From: Ruminococcaceae bacterium YRB3002
Lineage (GTDB): Bacteria > Bacillota > Clostridia > Saccharofermentanales > Saccharofermentanaceae
Length of the DNA: 64,000 bases
Reading direction: 5' to 3'
NCBI GenBank assembly: GCA_900099715.1
Contig: FMTG01000004.1
Coordinates: forward strand, 1-64,000
In this document: positions 33,897-42,015 of the stretch, one piece after another
How the letters are laid out: the number at the start of each line of letters is the position of its first letter
How positions within the stretch are numbered: the first letter of the stretch is position 1
Translations under genes and position numbers: made by a program
Notes under the pieces: generated by a model
What the model was told of the DNA's origin: nothing
What the model saw: the letters and a program-made list of their open reading frames with translations, nothing else
The model's database searches: none

Positions 33897-33929
33897 ATCA
33901 ATACCTCCTGCGAGAAACTAAAAATTCCG

Positions 33930-33990
33930 ATGGGTGCAAGAAGGCTGGGAAGTATTGATTGTTGAAATGGATTATGCCTTCTTACCCCGA
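33930..33990 (-). terminator. Terminator-like stem before the CAP lipoprotein
   Basis: GGGTGCAAGAAGGC (33932-33945) pairs with GCCTTCTTACCCC (33976-33988) with one bulge, around a 30-base loop. On the minus strand GAATTTTTAG follows. It lies about 35 bases before the next start codon. Confidence 0.6.
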
Positions 33991-34056
33991 TTTTATTACC
34001 TCATATACCTATTGTCTACATTCAAAGCAATCTAACGAGTCAAAATGAGGGCAAAT

Positions 34057-34515
34057 TCACATCATCTGTCCCATAATTGGGGCAGGTGCCTCATCTTCAG
34101 ATGCATCTTCCACATCATCCTGATCAGTTTTCACTTCGGATGGAAGTTCCTCTTCTGTAGCATCCCCCTTGGAAGGCGCACTCTCAGCAGGCTTCTGTTC
34201 AGCCTGAAAACTGGCCTTGTACTGATTCGAAAGTGCCATAGTCTGTGAATACGCTCCCATGACTGCATCGTAGATCGCCTTTCGCATCTCCGCCGTTACA
34301 GGGTGAGCTACCTCAACGAACTTCTTGTCAGCTGTCTGACGCTGTGGAAATGAGATAAACATTCCCTTGGAACCTTCCACAATGCTGATACCGTGAACCT
34401 GGAATGCATTTCCAAGTGTTACGGATGCGGTTGCCTTCTTGGGTGCTGACACATCGTCGTTCATCCATGTGATCTTTGCCTTTACGCTAGGCATGTTATT
34501 AGTATTCTCGCTCAT
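34057..34515 (-). CDS. spoVG: SpoVG-family RNA/DNA-binding regulator
   Basis: 152 residues. The N-terminal 90 match SpoVG (VKAKITWMN, ATASVTLGNAFQVHGISIVEGSKGMFISFPQR, VAHPVTAEMRKAI). SpoVG proteins bind RNA and DNA and regulate many genes in Firmicutes. The C-terminus is extended by a low-complexity acidic tail (SEVKTDQDDVEDASEDE), unlike the short chromosomal form, which is typical for mobile-element copies. GGAGG nine bases before the ATG. Member of the entry block of ICE regulators. Confidence 0.88.
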   Translation of the reverse strand: MSENTNNMPSVKAKITWMNDDVSAPKKATASVTLGNAFQVHGISIVEGSKGMFISFPQRQTADKKFVEVAHPVTAEMRKAIYDAVMGAYSQTMALSNQYKASFQAEQKPAESAPSKGDATEEELPSEVKTDQDDVEDASEDEAPAPIMGQMM

Positions 34516-34537
34516 GTTGTTATTCCTCCTATCTGTT

Positions 34538-35200
34538 CTACATGAAACCTATAAACCTGAAGCCTACATCTGCAGCTGTTTCTTCAGGACTGATATCAGG
34601 GGCATCGAAATACTTCTTCGAGTATTTATCAACCTCTGCATCGGTTAAGGATCTGCAGTCCTCATCTCCCAAACCCACTACCAGGAAGTTTCCGGCGATA
34701 ATGCCACCGCCGTCTAAGTACCGATTACCTTCTTTGTAGGTGAGTTTGGCTTCTTCATCACCAATAAGTGCCGTCTCATCAGTGTTGTAGACATATTCAA
34801 TGTTCCCTCCTACCGCCTGTTGCTTTGCTTCCAGCGTATCTGGGATCTCTGCCACATAAGGGGCCTTATGCGGCTCAACGAATAAAACCTTGATAAGATC
34901 TGAGGTATCTACCTTCGATTCATCAAAATCGATTTTCTGAAAACCAATGGAATCGCAGTAGAAACTGCCTTCTTCAGTTACAACAACATCCGACATAGCC
35001 ATCGAATGTCCGTTAAACAACGGATGCGGATCAGCATTATTGAACATATAAAAAGCACCCTCAAGGTGCTCCACATCTGCTTCTGCATCAAAAACCTTCC
35101 TGTAAATGGCCGGATCCACTTCATCAACATCTTTATAAGGCCTGAACTTCAGTCTGTTCGCATCCTTATCCGGTTCAATCTGATATATCCTGAGTCTCAT
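34538..35200 (-). CDS. YodL and DUF3846 two-domain protein
   Basis: 220 residues with an N-terminal YodL-like domain (FNNADPHPLFNGHSMAMSDVV, SFYCDSIGFQ) and a C-terminal DUF3846-like domain (KVLFVEPHKAPYVAEIPDTL, GNIEYVYNTDETALI, GGIIAGNFLVVG). Both occur in conjugative elements and phages next to antirestriction or replication genes; the biochemical role is unknown. ATG 35200 has AGGAGG upstream; it overlaps the AbrB-like gene end by 26 bases. Confidence 0.82.
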   Translation of the reverse strand: MRLRIYQIEPDKDANRLKFRPYKDVDEVDPAIYRKVFDAEADVEHLEGAFYMFNNADPHPLFNGHSMAMSDVVVTEEGSFYCDSIGFQKIDFDESKVDTSDLIKVLFVEPHKAPYVAEIPDTLEAKQQAVGGNIEYVYNTDETALIGDEEAKLTYKEGNRYLDGGGIIAGNFLVVGLGDEDCRSLTDAEVDKYSKKYFDAPDISPEETAADVGFRFIGFM

Positions 35201-35489
35201 GTCTGTCCTCCTTCTCGACAAGTGCCTTAGATAAGGCCGCTATAGCTTTAAGCATCTCTTCTCTGTTCATCTTGGAAAGAAAGTCATCAAGCGATATGTC
35301 TCTGCCATTGGGATGTAGAAGGATGCAATCGTCCGTGCATATTCTCTCTTTCGTGATGACAACACAGTTCTCTGCGTCATTCATCGCGAAAGTTAGAACA
35401 TCATTGTGCTTCAAATCCAGGATCTTCCTGAACTCATAAGGAATTGTTGTTCTTCCTCTCTTACCAAGTATTCTCTTAATTCTTGCCAT
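35175..35489 (-). CDS. AbrB/MazE-like transcription regulator
   Basis: 104 residues. The N-terminal 50 form a SpoVT-AbrB swapped-hairpin DNA-binding domain (GKRGRTTIPYEFRKILDLKHND, VLTFAM). The rest (DISLDDFLSKMNREEMLKAIAAL) is helical and of unknown role. No toxin partner is next to it, so an AbrB-type regulator of ICE genes is more likely than an antitoxin. Overlaps the YodL/DUF3846 gene, so they are probably co-expressed. Confidence 0.8.
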   Translation of the reverse strand: MARIKRILGKRGRTTIPYEFRKILDLKHNDVLTFAMNDAENCVVITKERICTDDCILLHPNGRDISLDDFLSKMNREEMLKAIAALSKALVEKEDRHETQDISD

Positions 35490-35515
35490 TGTTGCTGTCT
35501 CCTTGTTGAAATTGA

Positions 35516-35926
35516 TTAGTGTTTCTTCTTGTTCTTTACTGATTCTTTGGCATCAGCAATAGTTTCCTCATTGAAATGGCCGACCCTTAAATACGTGATC
35601 ACACGGAAAATAATTGCGAAAGCATCAGTCGGTATGATATCCAGATCCGTGAGATCAGTGATGTTAATACAGTCTGCACAGTAAAGAAGATCGTAAGCTG
35701 CTGTTACCAGAGCCATTTCAGACTGATTTCTTTCTTCAAAGCTATCAAACGCTTCTGGATCAAGACCATTTTTGTGATCTATATACCCTTCAAACTGCTG
35801 CCACACCCTTTTATATTCAGTAAGGATATAAAAGGCAGCCATTATTTCTGCATCCTCAGGTCCCACCTTAGCTTCTACCAAAGCCTTGCGGAACCTCTCT
35901 GCATGTTTCTTACTTTTAAAATTCAT
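35516..35926 (-). CDS. DUF6075-family protein
   Basis: 136 residues: MNFKSKKHAERFRKALVEAK, then AAFYILTEYKRVW and a helical C-terminus (AYDLLYCADCINITDLTDLD, AIIFRVITYLR). This is the DUF6075 pattern, a small protein common near one end of Clostridia elements. Function unknown. GGAGG fixes ATG 35926 although the frame opens at 35989. Confidence 0.78.
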   Translation of the reverse strand: MNFKSKKHAERFRKALVEAKVGPEDAEIMAAFYILTEYKRVWQQFEGYIDHKNGLDPEAFDSFEERNQSEMALVTAAYDLLYCADCINITDLTDLDIIPTDAFAIIFRVITYLRVGHFNEETIADAKESVKNKKKH

Positions 35927-35966
35927 ATCTTTTTTCCTCCTTAAACTAAAAAAGATTTGCATGAAA

Positions 35967-36013
35967 AAAGACCGCTCATTATCCTTCAAACGAGAGTTAA
36001 ATGAGCAGTCTTT
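35967..36013. terminator. Long hairpin at the ICE right end
   Basis: AAAGACcGCTCATT (35967-35980) pairs with AATGAGCaGTCTTT (36000-36013), one mismatch, 19-base loop. T-runs follow on the minus strand (TTTTTT) and, weaker, on the plus strand (TTTATTT). It could insulate the ICE from the chromosome, or attenuate the first ICE gene, whose start is 41 bases away. Confidence 0.75.
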
Positions 36014-36020
36014 ATTTACG

Positions 36021-36050
36021 CTTCCGAGGGTTCGAATCCCGTCAGATGCA
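36021..36050 (+). other. Right attachment site: displaced tRNA-Arg 3' end
   Basis: The segment includes GGTTCGAATCC (T-loop, 36029-36039) followed by CGTCAGATGCA, which is the 3' end of a tRNA whose acceptor 5' strand would read GCATCTG, close to bacterial tRNA-Arg. The T-stem does not pair (GAGGG against CCCGT), as expected where ICE and chromosome sequences join inside the T-loop. No tRNA body lies to its left. The intact tRNA should be at the other end of the ICE, left of this window. Inference, but it explains where the mobile gene content stops. Confidence 0.6.
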
Positions 36051-36102
36051 AAATCGGTTGAAATATATCTAAAAAATCAACATGTGTGCGAACGGAATTC
36101 AA

Positions 36103-36131
36103 AAACCCGCAAACGCAGTGTTTGCGGGTCT
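36103..36131 (-). terminator. Terminator downstream of tRNA-Ser
   Basis: ACCCGCAAAC and GTTTGCGGGT, 10-bp arms with a five-base loop. On the minus strand TTTTTG follows, so it ends tRNA-Ser transcription; on the plus strand CTTTG follows. Confidence 0.8.
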
Positions 36132-36165
36132 TTGAAGTCCATATATCGATTTTGGACGCTTATTA

Positions 36166-36254
36166 TGGCGGAGACGGAGGGATTCGAACCCTCGGACCCC
36201 GGAGGGTCAACGCATTTCGAGTGCGCCCCGTTATGACCACTTCGATACGTCTCC
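36166..36254 (-). tRNA. tRNA-Ser (anticodon CGA)
   Basis: The minus strand folds as a class II tRNA. The acceptor GGAGACG pairs with CGTCTCC, the discriminator is G and CCA is encoded. The anticodon loop reads CTCGAAA (CGA, decoding UCG). There is a long variable arm (GACCCTCCGGGGTC) and the T-loop is GGTTCGAATCC. It shares CCGAGGGTTCGAATCCC with the attachment fragment at 36023-36039 but on the opposite strand. Confidence 0.95.
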
Positions 36255-36299
36255 ATGCCGCACGTGATATTGTAATTGATTAGCCGGAAATATTCAACA

Positions 36300-36857
36300 T
36301 CAGAACCTGATATTCGCCTTGAGCTCCGATGCAGCCTCCTCCCCGCACAGGTATGCGACTATCGCCAGACCGAAATCAACAGAAGTCCCCATGGCCTGAC
36401 TCGTGATTATATTGCCACATGTTACGGCTTTGCTGTTCTCGTCAAGGATGGCGCCGCCGTCTTTGAGCTGATCCCAGAAACCCGGATTACACGTAGCATT
36501 TTTACCTTTCAGGAGACCAAGTCCGGAGAAAACCGTTGGTGCTGCGCAGATCGCAGCGATGCCCTTGCCCTGCTCATTGAACTTCACGATCTTCTCCTTA
36601 AGGAGTTCACACGAATTAAGATAGTTCGTTCCTTTTACTCCGCCGGGAAGGATGAGAATATCGTAATCACCGAAATCGATATCTCCGATGTGCTTATCTG
36701 CAGTTATCAAGACACCCCTTGAAGCGGTTATATCCAGTGACGGCATGATCGATACAACATCAACTTCGATCTTTGCTCTCCTGAGAAGGTCAACAGGCGT
36801 GATAGCCTCCACTTCCTCTGAACCATCTGCGATAAATAGTGCTGCCTTCTTTGTCAT
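36300..36857 (-). CDS. DJ-1/PfpI family protein
   Basis: 185 residues, the normal length of a DJ-1/YajL/ThiJ protein. It has the Glu of ADGSEEVEAITPVDLLRRA, DILILPGGVKGTNYL and the nucleophile-elbow Cys in AAICAAPTVF. Members act as glyoxalase-like or protein-deglycase-like enzymes or redox chaperones; the activity of this one is not certain. AAAGGAG precedes the ATG. It stands alone between the tRNA and the trp operon. Confidence 0.9.
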   Translation of the reverse strand: MTKKAALFIADGSEEVEAITPVDLLRRAKIEVDVVSIMPSLDITASRGVLITADKHIGDIDFGDYDILILPGGVKGTNYLNSCELLKEKIVKFNEQGKGIAAICAAPTVFSGLGLLKGKNATCNPGFWDQLKDGGAILDENSKAVTCGNIITSQAMGTSVDFGLAIVAYLCGEEAASELKANIRF

Positions 36858-36994
36858 AGTGCTGATTCTCCTTTAACATAACTAATATCGTAATGCATTC
36901 GCGAATATACAATAAGACCATTATATCAGTAATTGCAGATGAGTCAGATTATTTTCGAGCAATCCGGCGGATATGCTTGAATTGGATCAAAATC

Positions 36995-37013
36995 TAAGGT
37001 ACACGTCCCTTTT
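36995..37013. repeat. ACACGTCCCTTTTTCAG repeat copy after trpA
   Basis: GGTACACGTCCCTTTTTCAG directly after the trpA stop is a degenerate copy of the terminator-associated repeat also found at 56551-56590 and 63861-63898. Flanking ATCT and AGAT could close a stem. Confidence 0.45.
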
Positions 37014-37793
37014 TCAGATTATTGCGGCCTTCATCTGCTTCACATACTCACCGACAACAGGTGCGCTGTCACGTCCGTTTGCTGCAATGAGCCTTACGAT
37101 CGCAGATCCGACGATAACACCGTCAGCATACTGAGCCATAGCCGCAGCCTGTTCAGGCGTGGAGATGCCAAAGCCGATGGCACACGGGACGCGGGATGCA
37201 TCACGGATAGCAGAACATACCGAACCGATATCAGTATTGATCTCGCTCCTTACACCCGTAACGCCGAGTGATGATACAACATATATAAACCCTTCCGCCT
37301 CTGATGCGATCATGCTGATACGGCCAGCTGATGTAGGTGCTATGAGGGAGATAAGATCAACACCGTACTTATGTGTTATCTCGATAAATTCGTCCTTCTC
37401 CTCATACGGTATATCTGGAAGGATGAGACCATCTATCCCAATCTCCGCACACGTGCTGATGAACCGCTCGGATCCGTATGAGAAAACAACGTTGGCATAT
37501 GTCATAAACACCATGGGTACTTTCACCGGGTCATCACCACTCCTCAGAGAGCGCACCATGTCAAAGACCTTGTCTGTCGTCGTTCCTGCACTGAGAGCTC
37601 TGATATTAGCTTCCTGTATTACAGGTCCCTCCGCCGTCGGATCTGAGAATGGTATTCCAAGTTCGATCAGATCTGCGCCATTCTTCTCCATAGCTCTTAC
37701 TACCGCAGCGGTCGTCTCGAGATCAGGATCACCGCAGGTGATGAATGGTATGAATGCCTTGCCGTTCTCAAACGCTCTTCCTATATTACTCAT
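37014..37793 (-). CDS. trpA: Tryptophan synthase alpha subunit
   Basis: 259 residues. It splits indole-3-glycerol phosphate into indole and glyceraldehyde 3-phosphate and passes indole to TrpB. Diagnostic parts are [21 protein letters not shown] with the catalytic Glu and Asp, the [11 protein letters not shown] loop, and [27 protein letters not shown] for phosphate binding. ATG 37793 (GGAGA upstream) overlaps trpB by eight bases; the longer frame to 37829 is inside trpB and unlikely. Last gene of the trp operon. Confidence 0.96.
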   Translation of the reverse strand: MSNIGRAFENGKAFIPFITCGDPDLETTAAVVRAMEKNGADLIELGIPFSDPTAEGPVIQEANIRALSAGTTTDKVFDMVRSLRSGDDPVKVPMVFMTYANVVFSYGSERFISTCAEIGIDGLILPDIPYEEKDEFIEITHKYGVDLISLIAPTSAGRISMIASEAEGFIYVVSSLGVTGVRSEINTDIGSVCSAIRDASRVPCAIGFGISTPEQAAAMAQYADGVIVGSAIVRLIAANGRDSAPVVGEYVKQMKAAII

Positions 37794-38976
37794 AGATGTT
37801 CTCTCCTCTGTAACGTGCAATTGCTGCACAGTCCTTGTCGCCGCGGCCGGATATCGTGATAACGATTATCTTGTCTTTATCCATTGAAGGAGCCAGCTTG
37901 CGTGCATATGCAACCGCGTGTGCCGACTCGATCGCTGGTATTATGCCTTCCACTTTTGACAGGTACTCAAATGCTTCGACCGCCTCGTCATCAGTGATCG
38001 CCACATATTCTGCTCTTCCGGAGTCATGGAGCATCGCGTGTTCAGGTCCGATACCCGGATAGTCAAGGCCGGCTGAGATCGAATAGACCGGTGCGATCTG
38101 ACCATACTCATCCTGACAGAAGTAAGACTTCATTCCGTGGAATATCCCAAGCTTACCCGTGTTCAATGTGGCCGCCGTCTCGAAAGTATCGATCCCCCTG
38201 CCTGCAGCTTCGCACCCGATCAGCCTTACATCCTTATCTTCGATAAAATTATAGAATGATCCGATGGCATTGGAGCCGCCTCCGCAGCACGCCAGGACTG
38301 CATCCGGAAGCCTTCCTTCAGCCTCCATCATCTGCCACTTTATCTCCCTGGAGATAACTGACTGAAAGTCCCTCACGATAGTCGGAAAAGGATGAGGACC
38401 CATAACAGAGCCAAGACAGTAATGTGTATCGCTGATCCTCTTTGTCCATTCCCTCATGGTCTCGGATACGGCATCCTTCAAAGTAGCTGTTCCGGATCTT
38501 ACAGGAATGACATCAGCACCAAGGAGCTTCATTCTGTACACATTAAGCGCCTGCCTCTTTGTATCCTCTTCACCCATGAAGACAACGCATTCCATTCCCA
38601 TCAGCGCTGCAGCTGTAGCAGTCGCTACTCCGTGCTGACCTGCACCAGTCTCTGCAATGAGACGTGTCTTGCCCATCTTCTTCGCGAGGAGAGCCTGACC
38701 CAATACGTTATTGATCTTATGCGAACCGGTGTGGTTCAGGTCTTCTCTCTTGAGATATACCTTCGCGCCGCCAAGATCGGAAGTCATTTTCGAGGCGTAA
38801 TAAAGAAGCGACGGACGGCCTGCGTAGTTGTTGAAGAGATCCGTGAGTTCTCTGTTGAAATCAGTATCATCCTTGTAGTGGTTATACGCCTCTTCAAGCT
38901 CGATAACCGCATTCATCAGTGTCTCGGGAATATACTGTCCGCCGTGTATCCCGAATCTGCCTTTAGATTCTGCCAT
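37786..38976 (-). CDS. trpB: Tryptophan synthase beta subunit
   Basis: 396 residues of the TrpB1 type. It condenses indole with serine using pyridoxal phosphate. The PLP lysine is in [17 protein letters not shown], the phosphate cup in [13 protein letters not shown], and [19 protein letters not shown] is the COMM-domain region. Start ATG 38976 has GGGAGA upstream. Follows trpF by 20 bases. Confidence 0.97.
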   Translation of the reverse strand: MAESKGRFGIHGGQYIPETLMNAVIELEEAYNHYKDDTDFNRELTDLFNNYAGRPSLLYYASKMTSDLGGAKVYLKREDLNHTGSHKINNVLGQALLAKKMGKTRLIAETGAGQHGVATATAAALMGMECVVFMGEEDTKRQALNVYRMKLLGADVIPVRSGTATLKDAVSETMREWTKRISDTHYCLGSVMGPHPFPTIVRDFQSVISREIKWQMMEAEGRLPDAVLACCGGGSNAIGSFYNFIEDKDVRLIGCEAAGRGIDTFETAATLNTGKLGIFHGMKSYFCQDEYGQIAPVYSISAGLDYPGIGPEHAMLHDSGRAEYVAITDDEAVEAFEYLSKVEGIIPAIESAHAVAYARKLAPSMDKDKIIVITISGRGDKDCAAIARYRGENIYE

Positions 38977-38996
38977 ATATTGTTCTCCCTCTGCTG

Positions 38997-39599
38997 TCAC
39001 TGTCCCCGGACATTAGCGATAAATCTCGCTATCTTGTCCGCATCCTTATACCCGTCTGTCTCGACTCCCGAACTCACATCAAGAGCAAAGGCTCCGGTTG
39101 CCGCTGCTTCACCTGCATTCTCAGGAGTAAGTCCTCCTGCGAGCAGGTAATCTCTTTTGATCTTCCTGAGAAAATCCCAGTCGAAGACCTCTCCTGTGCC
39201 GCCCCTTCCGGAATCTATCAGGACCAGATCGGCAGAAGACCCGTTGATCTGGTCAGGCGTCGCTCCCTTCTTTACCGAGAACGCCTTGATAACCGGAAGG
39301 CTGATCTTCCTGCGGAGACTCCTGATATACGCATCGTCTTCCGATCCGTGAAGCTGCACGATATCAATAATACCCGATGAAGCGATCTTTGCAACATCAG
39401 AGATAGAATGATCCAGAAATACCCCCACTCTTCTGATCCTGACATCAAGGCCCATGTGGAGTATAGTCGCCTGTTCGGGAGAGACATATCTTGTGCTCTC
39501 CTTCCAGAACATGAATCCGACATAATCAGGATGATACGTATTGCACGCGTTAACATCCTCGATCCTTCTGATTCCGCAGATCTTGATTCCGGGCTTCAT
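38997..39599 (-). CDS. trpF: Phosphoribosylanthranilate isomerase
   Basis: 200 residues. It isomerises N-(5-phosphoribosyl)anthranilate to CdRP. It has [14 protein letters not shown] with the catalytic Cys, [28 protein letters not shown] and [13 protein letters not shown] for phosphate binding. Start overlaps the trpC stop (ATGA). Confidence 0.95.
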   Translation of the reverse strand: MKPGIKICGIRRIEDVNACNTYHPDYVGFMFWKESTRYVSPEQATILHMGLDVRIRRVGVFLDHSISDVAKIASSGIIDIVQLHGSEDDAYIRSLRRKISLPVIKAFSVKKGATPDQINGSSADLVLIDSGRGGTGEVFDWDFLRKIKRDYLLAGGLTPENAGEAAATGAFALDVSSGVETDGYKDADKIARFIANVRGQ

Positions 39600-40381
39600 G
39601 CGCCATACCTCAGTTCATCCATGAATGCCTTCTTATCGGGAGCCCTCATTACGGACTCCCCGATAAGCACAGCATCAACCTTATTTATGAGCAGTCTTGT
39701 GATGTCATCATGTGTCTTTATCCCGCTCTCCGCCACGAACAGCACATCATCCGGAACGTATTCGCGGAGCCTGAGGCAATTGAGAGGGTCAACGGTAAAG
39801 TCCTTGAGATCTCTGTTGTTTACACCGACGATCCTCGCGCCTTCTCCCACAGCGATCTGAGCTTCATGCTGATCGTGTGCTTCCACCAGAGCAGACAGCC
39901 CAAGTTCATCCGCGATCCTGATATATTCTCCGAGCTGCTTTGCAGTCAGTATCGAACAGATCAGGAGCACCGCAGATGCGCCGTTTGCCTTTGCCTCATA
40001 TATCATGTATTCATCGACAACAAAATCTTTGCGGAGGCACGGTATCTTCACTTCCCGGCTGATCTGCCTCAGGTATCCGATATCTCCCTTGAACCATTCA
40101 GGTTCCGTCAGCACCGATATGGCGGAAGCTCCGGCCTCCTCATAGCTTTTGGCAATATCGATGAAAGGAAAGAACTCTGCGATTATGCCTTTGGACGGAG
40201 AGGCCTTCTTACACTCCAGGATATAGCTCATGCCCTCCTCACCGAGAGCCTTCTCGAAAGCAAAATCCCCCTTGCCGGAAGCATATGCCATATCCCTTAC
40301 AGCAGTGTCTGAGATCACCTCTTTGGAGGCTTTGACTCTGAATTTTGTTGCTTCTGCGATCGTCGATAGTATATCTGCCAT
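39596..40381 (-). CDS. trpC: Indole-3-glycerol-phosphate synthase
   Basis: 261 residues. Closes the indole ring from CdRP. The catalytic Lys/Glu segment ECKKASPSKGIIAEFF, then SVLTEPEWFKGDI, LRKDFVVDEYMIYEA and VGVNNRDLKDFTVD are standard for the family. Four bases separate it from trpD. Confidence 0.97.
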   Translation of the reverse strand: MADILSTIAEATKFRVKASKEVISDTAVRDMAYASGKGDFAFEKALGEEGMSYILECKKASPSKGIIAEFFPFIDIAKSYEEAGASAISVLTEPEWFKGDIGYLRQISREVKIPCLRKDFVVDEYMIYEAKANGASAVLLICSILTAKQLGEYIRIADELGLSALVEAHDQHEAQIAVGEGARIVGVNNRDLKDFTVDPLNCLRLREYVPDDVLFVAESGIKTHDDITRLLINKVDAVLIGESVMRAPDKKAFMDELRYGA

Positions 40382-40385
40382 TTGA

Positions 40386-41411
40386 TCAACCCTGATTTGA
40401 TAACTCGATGAACTTCTCCATGCGCTCCAGTGCCTTGCCGCTGTCGATCATCTCAGCAGCGATCTTCACACCTTCTGCAATAGTCTCTGCCTTGCCGCCT
40501 GCGTAGATAGCAGCACCGGCATTCATGAGCACGATCACTCTTCTGGTGTCTGTGATCTTTCCGCTCAGGATATCTCTTGTGATCTGAGCATTCTCTTCGG
40601 GTGTACCGCCTACGATATCTTCCTTCTTTCCTCTGGGAAGACCGAACTCCTCCGGCTTGATGTGATACTTCTTATATTCACCGTTGTTGAGCTCACAGAC
40701 AAATGATTCCTCACTTGCAGAGATCTCATCCAGCCTGTCCATTCCATACACTACGAGTGCCTTCTTTACACCCAGAGAACCCAATACGTGAGCAACGACT
40801 TCAACAAGGTATTCATCGTAAACACCAAGAAGGAAAAACTCAGGCTTTGCAGGATTTGTGAGTGGACCAAGTATATTGAACACTGTCCTGAAACCGAGTT
40901 CCTTACGGATAGCTCCGACATACTTCATGGATGAGTGGTATTTCTGTGCAAAGAAGAAACAGAATCCAACCTCTTCGAGAAGCTTTACACATTTCTCGGG
41001 TGACAGGTTGATATTAGCACCCAGTGCCTCAAGGCAGTCTGCAGTGCCACTCTTGGAGGATGCTGCGCGGTTGCCGTGCTTTGCGACCTTCACGCCGGCT
41101 GCTGCAATAACAAATGCAGATGTGGTAGAGATGTTGAAGCTCCTCGCTCTGTCTCCGCCTGTACCAACGATCTCCAGCACCTCCATGCCCGGGTGAGGCA
41201 CGGGATCAGCATGCTCTCTCATTGCCTGTGCACAGCCGGAGATCTCGTCGATCGTCTCCGCCTTGGCACTCTTTGTTGACAGTGCTGCGAGGAAAGCAGC
41301 ATTCTGCGTAGGTGTTGTCTCACCGTTCATGATCTCGTTCATAACGGTATATGCTTCTTCATAAGTCAGGTCTTCCTTGCTGACGATCTTCTCGATTGCT
41401 TCCTTGATCAT
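40386..41411 (-). CDS. trpD: Anthranilate phosphoribosyltransferase
   Basis: 341 residues. Adds the phosphoribosyl group from PRPP to anthranilate. It has [40 protein letters not shown], the PRPP and anthranilate-binding loops, and [14 protein letters not shown]. Not fused to TrpG. The start has an AGGAGGAC upstream. Confidence 0.97.
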   Translation of the reverse strand: MIKEAIEKIVSKEDLTYEEAYTVMNEIMNGETTPTQNAAFLAALSTKSAKAETIDEISGCAQAMREHADPVPHPGMEVLEIVGTGGDRARSFNISTTSAFVIAAAGVKVAKHGNRAASSKSGTADCLEALGANINLSPEKCVKLLEEVGFCFFFAQKYHSSMKYVGAIRKELGFRTVFNILGPLTNPAKPEFFLLGVYDEYLVEVVAHVLGSLGVKKALVVYGMDRLDEISASEESFVCELNNGEYKKYHIKPEEFGLPRGKKEDIVGGTPEENAQITRDILSGKITDTRRVIVLMNAGAAIYAGGKAETIAEGVKIAAEMIDSGKALERMEKFIELSNQG

Positions 41412-41436
41412 TGTTCTGTCCTCCTGTTTATCTTTG

Positions 41437-42015
41437 TTATTTCTTTGTCGCTATATCTATGAAGTTCCTGAGCATTGTACTGCCGTCAGGTGTCATGATG
41501 GATTCCGGATGGAACTGCACTCCATACATGTCATAAGATTCATGCCTGATGCCCATGATCTCACCATCAACTGTCCTTGCCGTCACCTTGAGGCACTTGG
41601 GCATCGTATCGGGATCTGCAGCCAGAGAATGATATCTTGCCACCTTTATCTGATTGGACATATTCCTGTACAGTTTACATGTAGGATCCACGGTGGCTAT
41701 GCTCTGCTTGCCATGCATCAGTTCCTTTGCATATGTTACTGTGGCGCCGTATGCCTCACACATTGCCTGATGTCCGAGACATACTCCCAGCATGGGGATC
41801 TTGGGACCCAGTGCCTTGATCACGTCGATACATACACCTGCATCGGAAGGTCTTCCGGGGCCGGGGGAGATGACGATCGCATCCGGCTTCATCGCTTCAA
41901 TTTCTGATACGGTCATAGCATCATTCCTGATCACTCTGATATCCGGATAGATGCTTCCGATCATCTGATAGAGGTTGTATGAGAATGAGTCGTAATTATC
42001 TATTATCAGCAGCAT
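41437..42015 (-). CDS. trpG: Anthranilate synthase glutamine amidotransferase subunit
   Basis: 192 residues, a class I glutamine amidotransferase that supplies ammonia to TrpE. It has [25 protein letters not shown], the nucleophile Cys in [11 protein letters not shown], and the His-Glu pair in [11 protein letters not shown]. Overlaps trpE by 10 bases. Confidence 0.96.
   Translation of the reverse strand: MLLIIDNYDSFSYNLYQMIGSIYPDIRVIRNDAMTVSEIEAMKPDAIVISPGPGRPSDAGVCIDVIKALGPKIPMLGVCLGHQAMCEAYGATVTYAKELMHGKQSIATVDPTCKLYRNMSNQIKVARYHSLAADPDTMPKCLKVTARTVDGEIMGIRHESYDMYGVQFHPESIMTPDGSTMLRNFIDIATKK

Noticed and set aside
32871-33900. Repeats in the Pro/Thr linker region as a tandem DNA repeat or CRISPR-like array
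   Set aside because: The repetition is explained by TPTP-type coding in a lipoprotein linker; unit length varies and there are no spacers.
35175-35489. AbrB/MazE-like protein as the antitoxin of a toxin-antitoxin pair
   Set aside because: No MazF-, PemK- or PIN-like gene is adjacent; the neighbours are YodL/DUF3846 and DUF6075 proteins.
36023-36039. CCGAGGGTTCGAATCCC as an inverted duplicate of tRNA-Ser, making tRNA-Ser the ICE target
   Set aside because: tRNA-Ser is intact with its own terminator and lies in the opposite orientation. The bases after the match (GTCAGATGCA) fit a tRNA-Arg end better.
38392-39150. Long plus-strand open frame of 252 codons inside trpB/trpF
   Set aside because: It is antisense to two unmistakable trp genes and has no family features.
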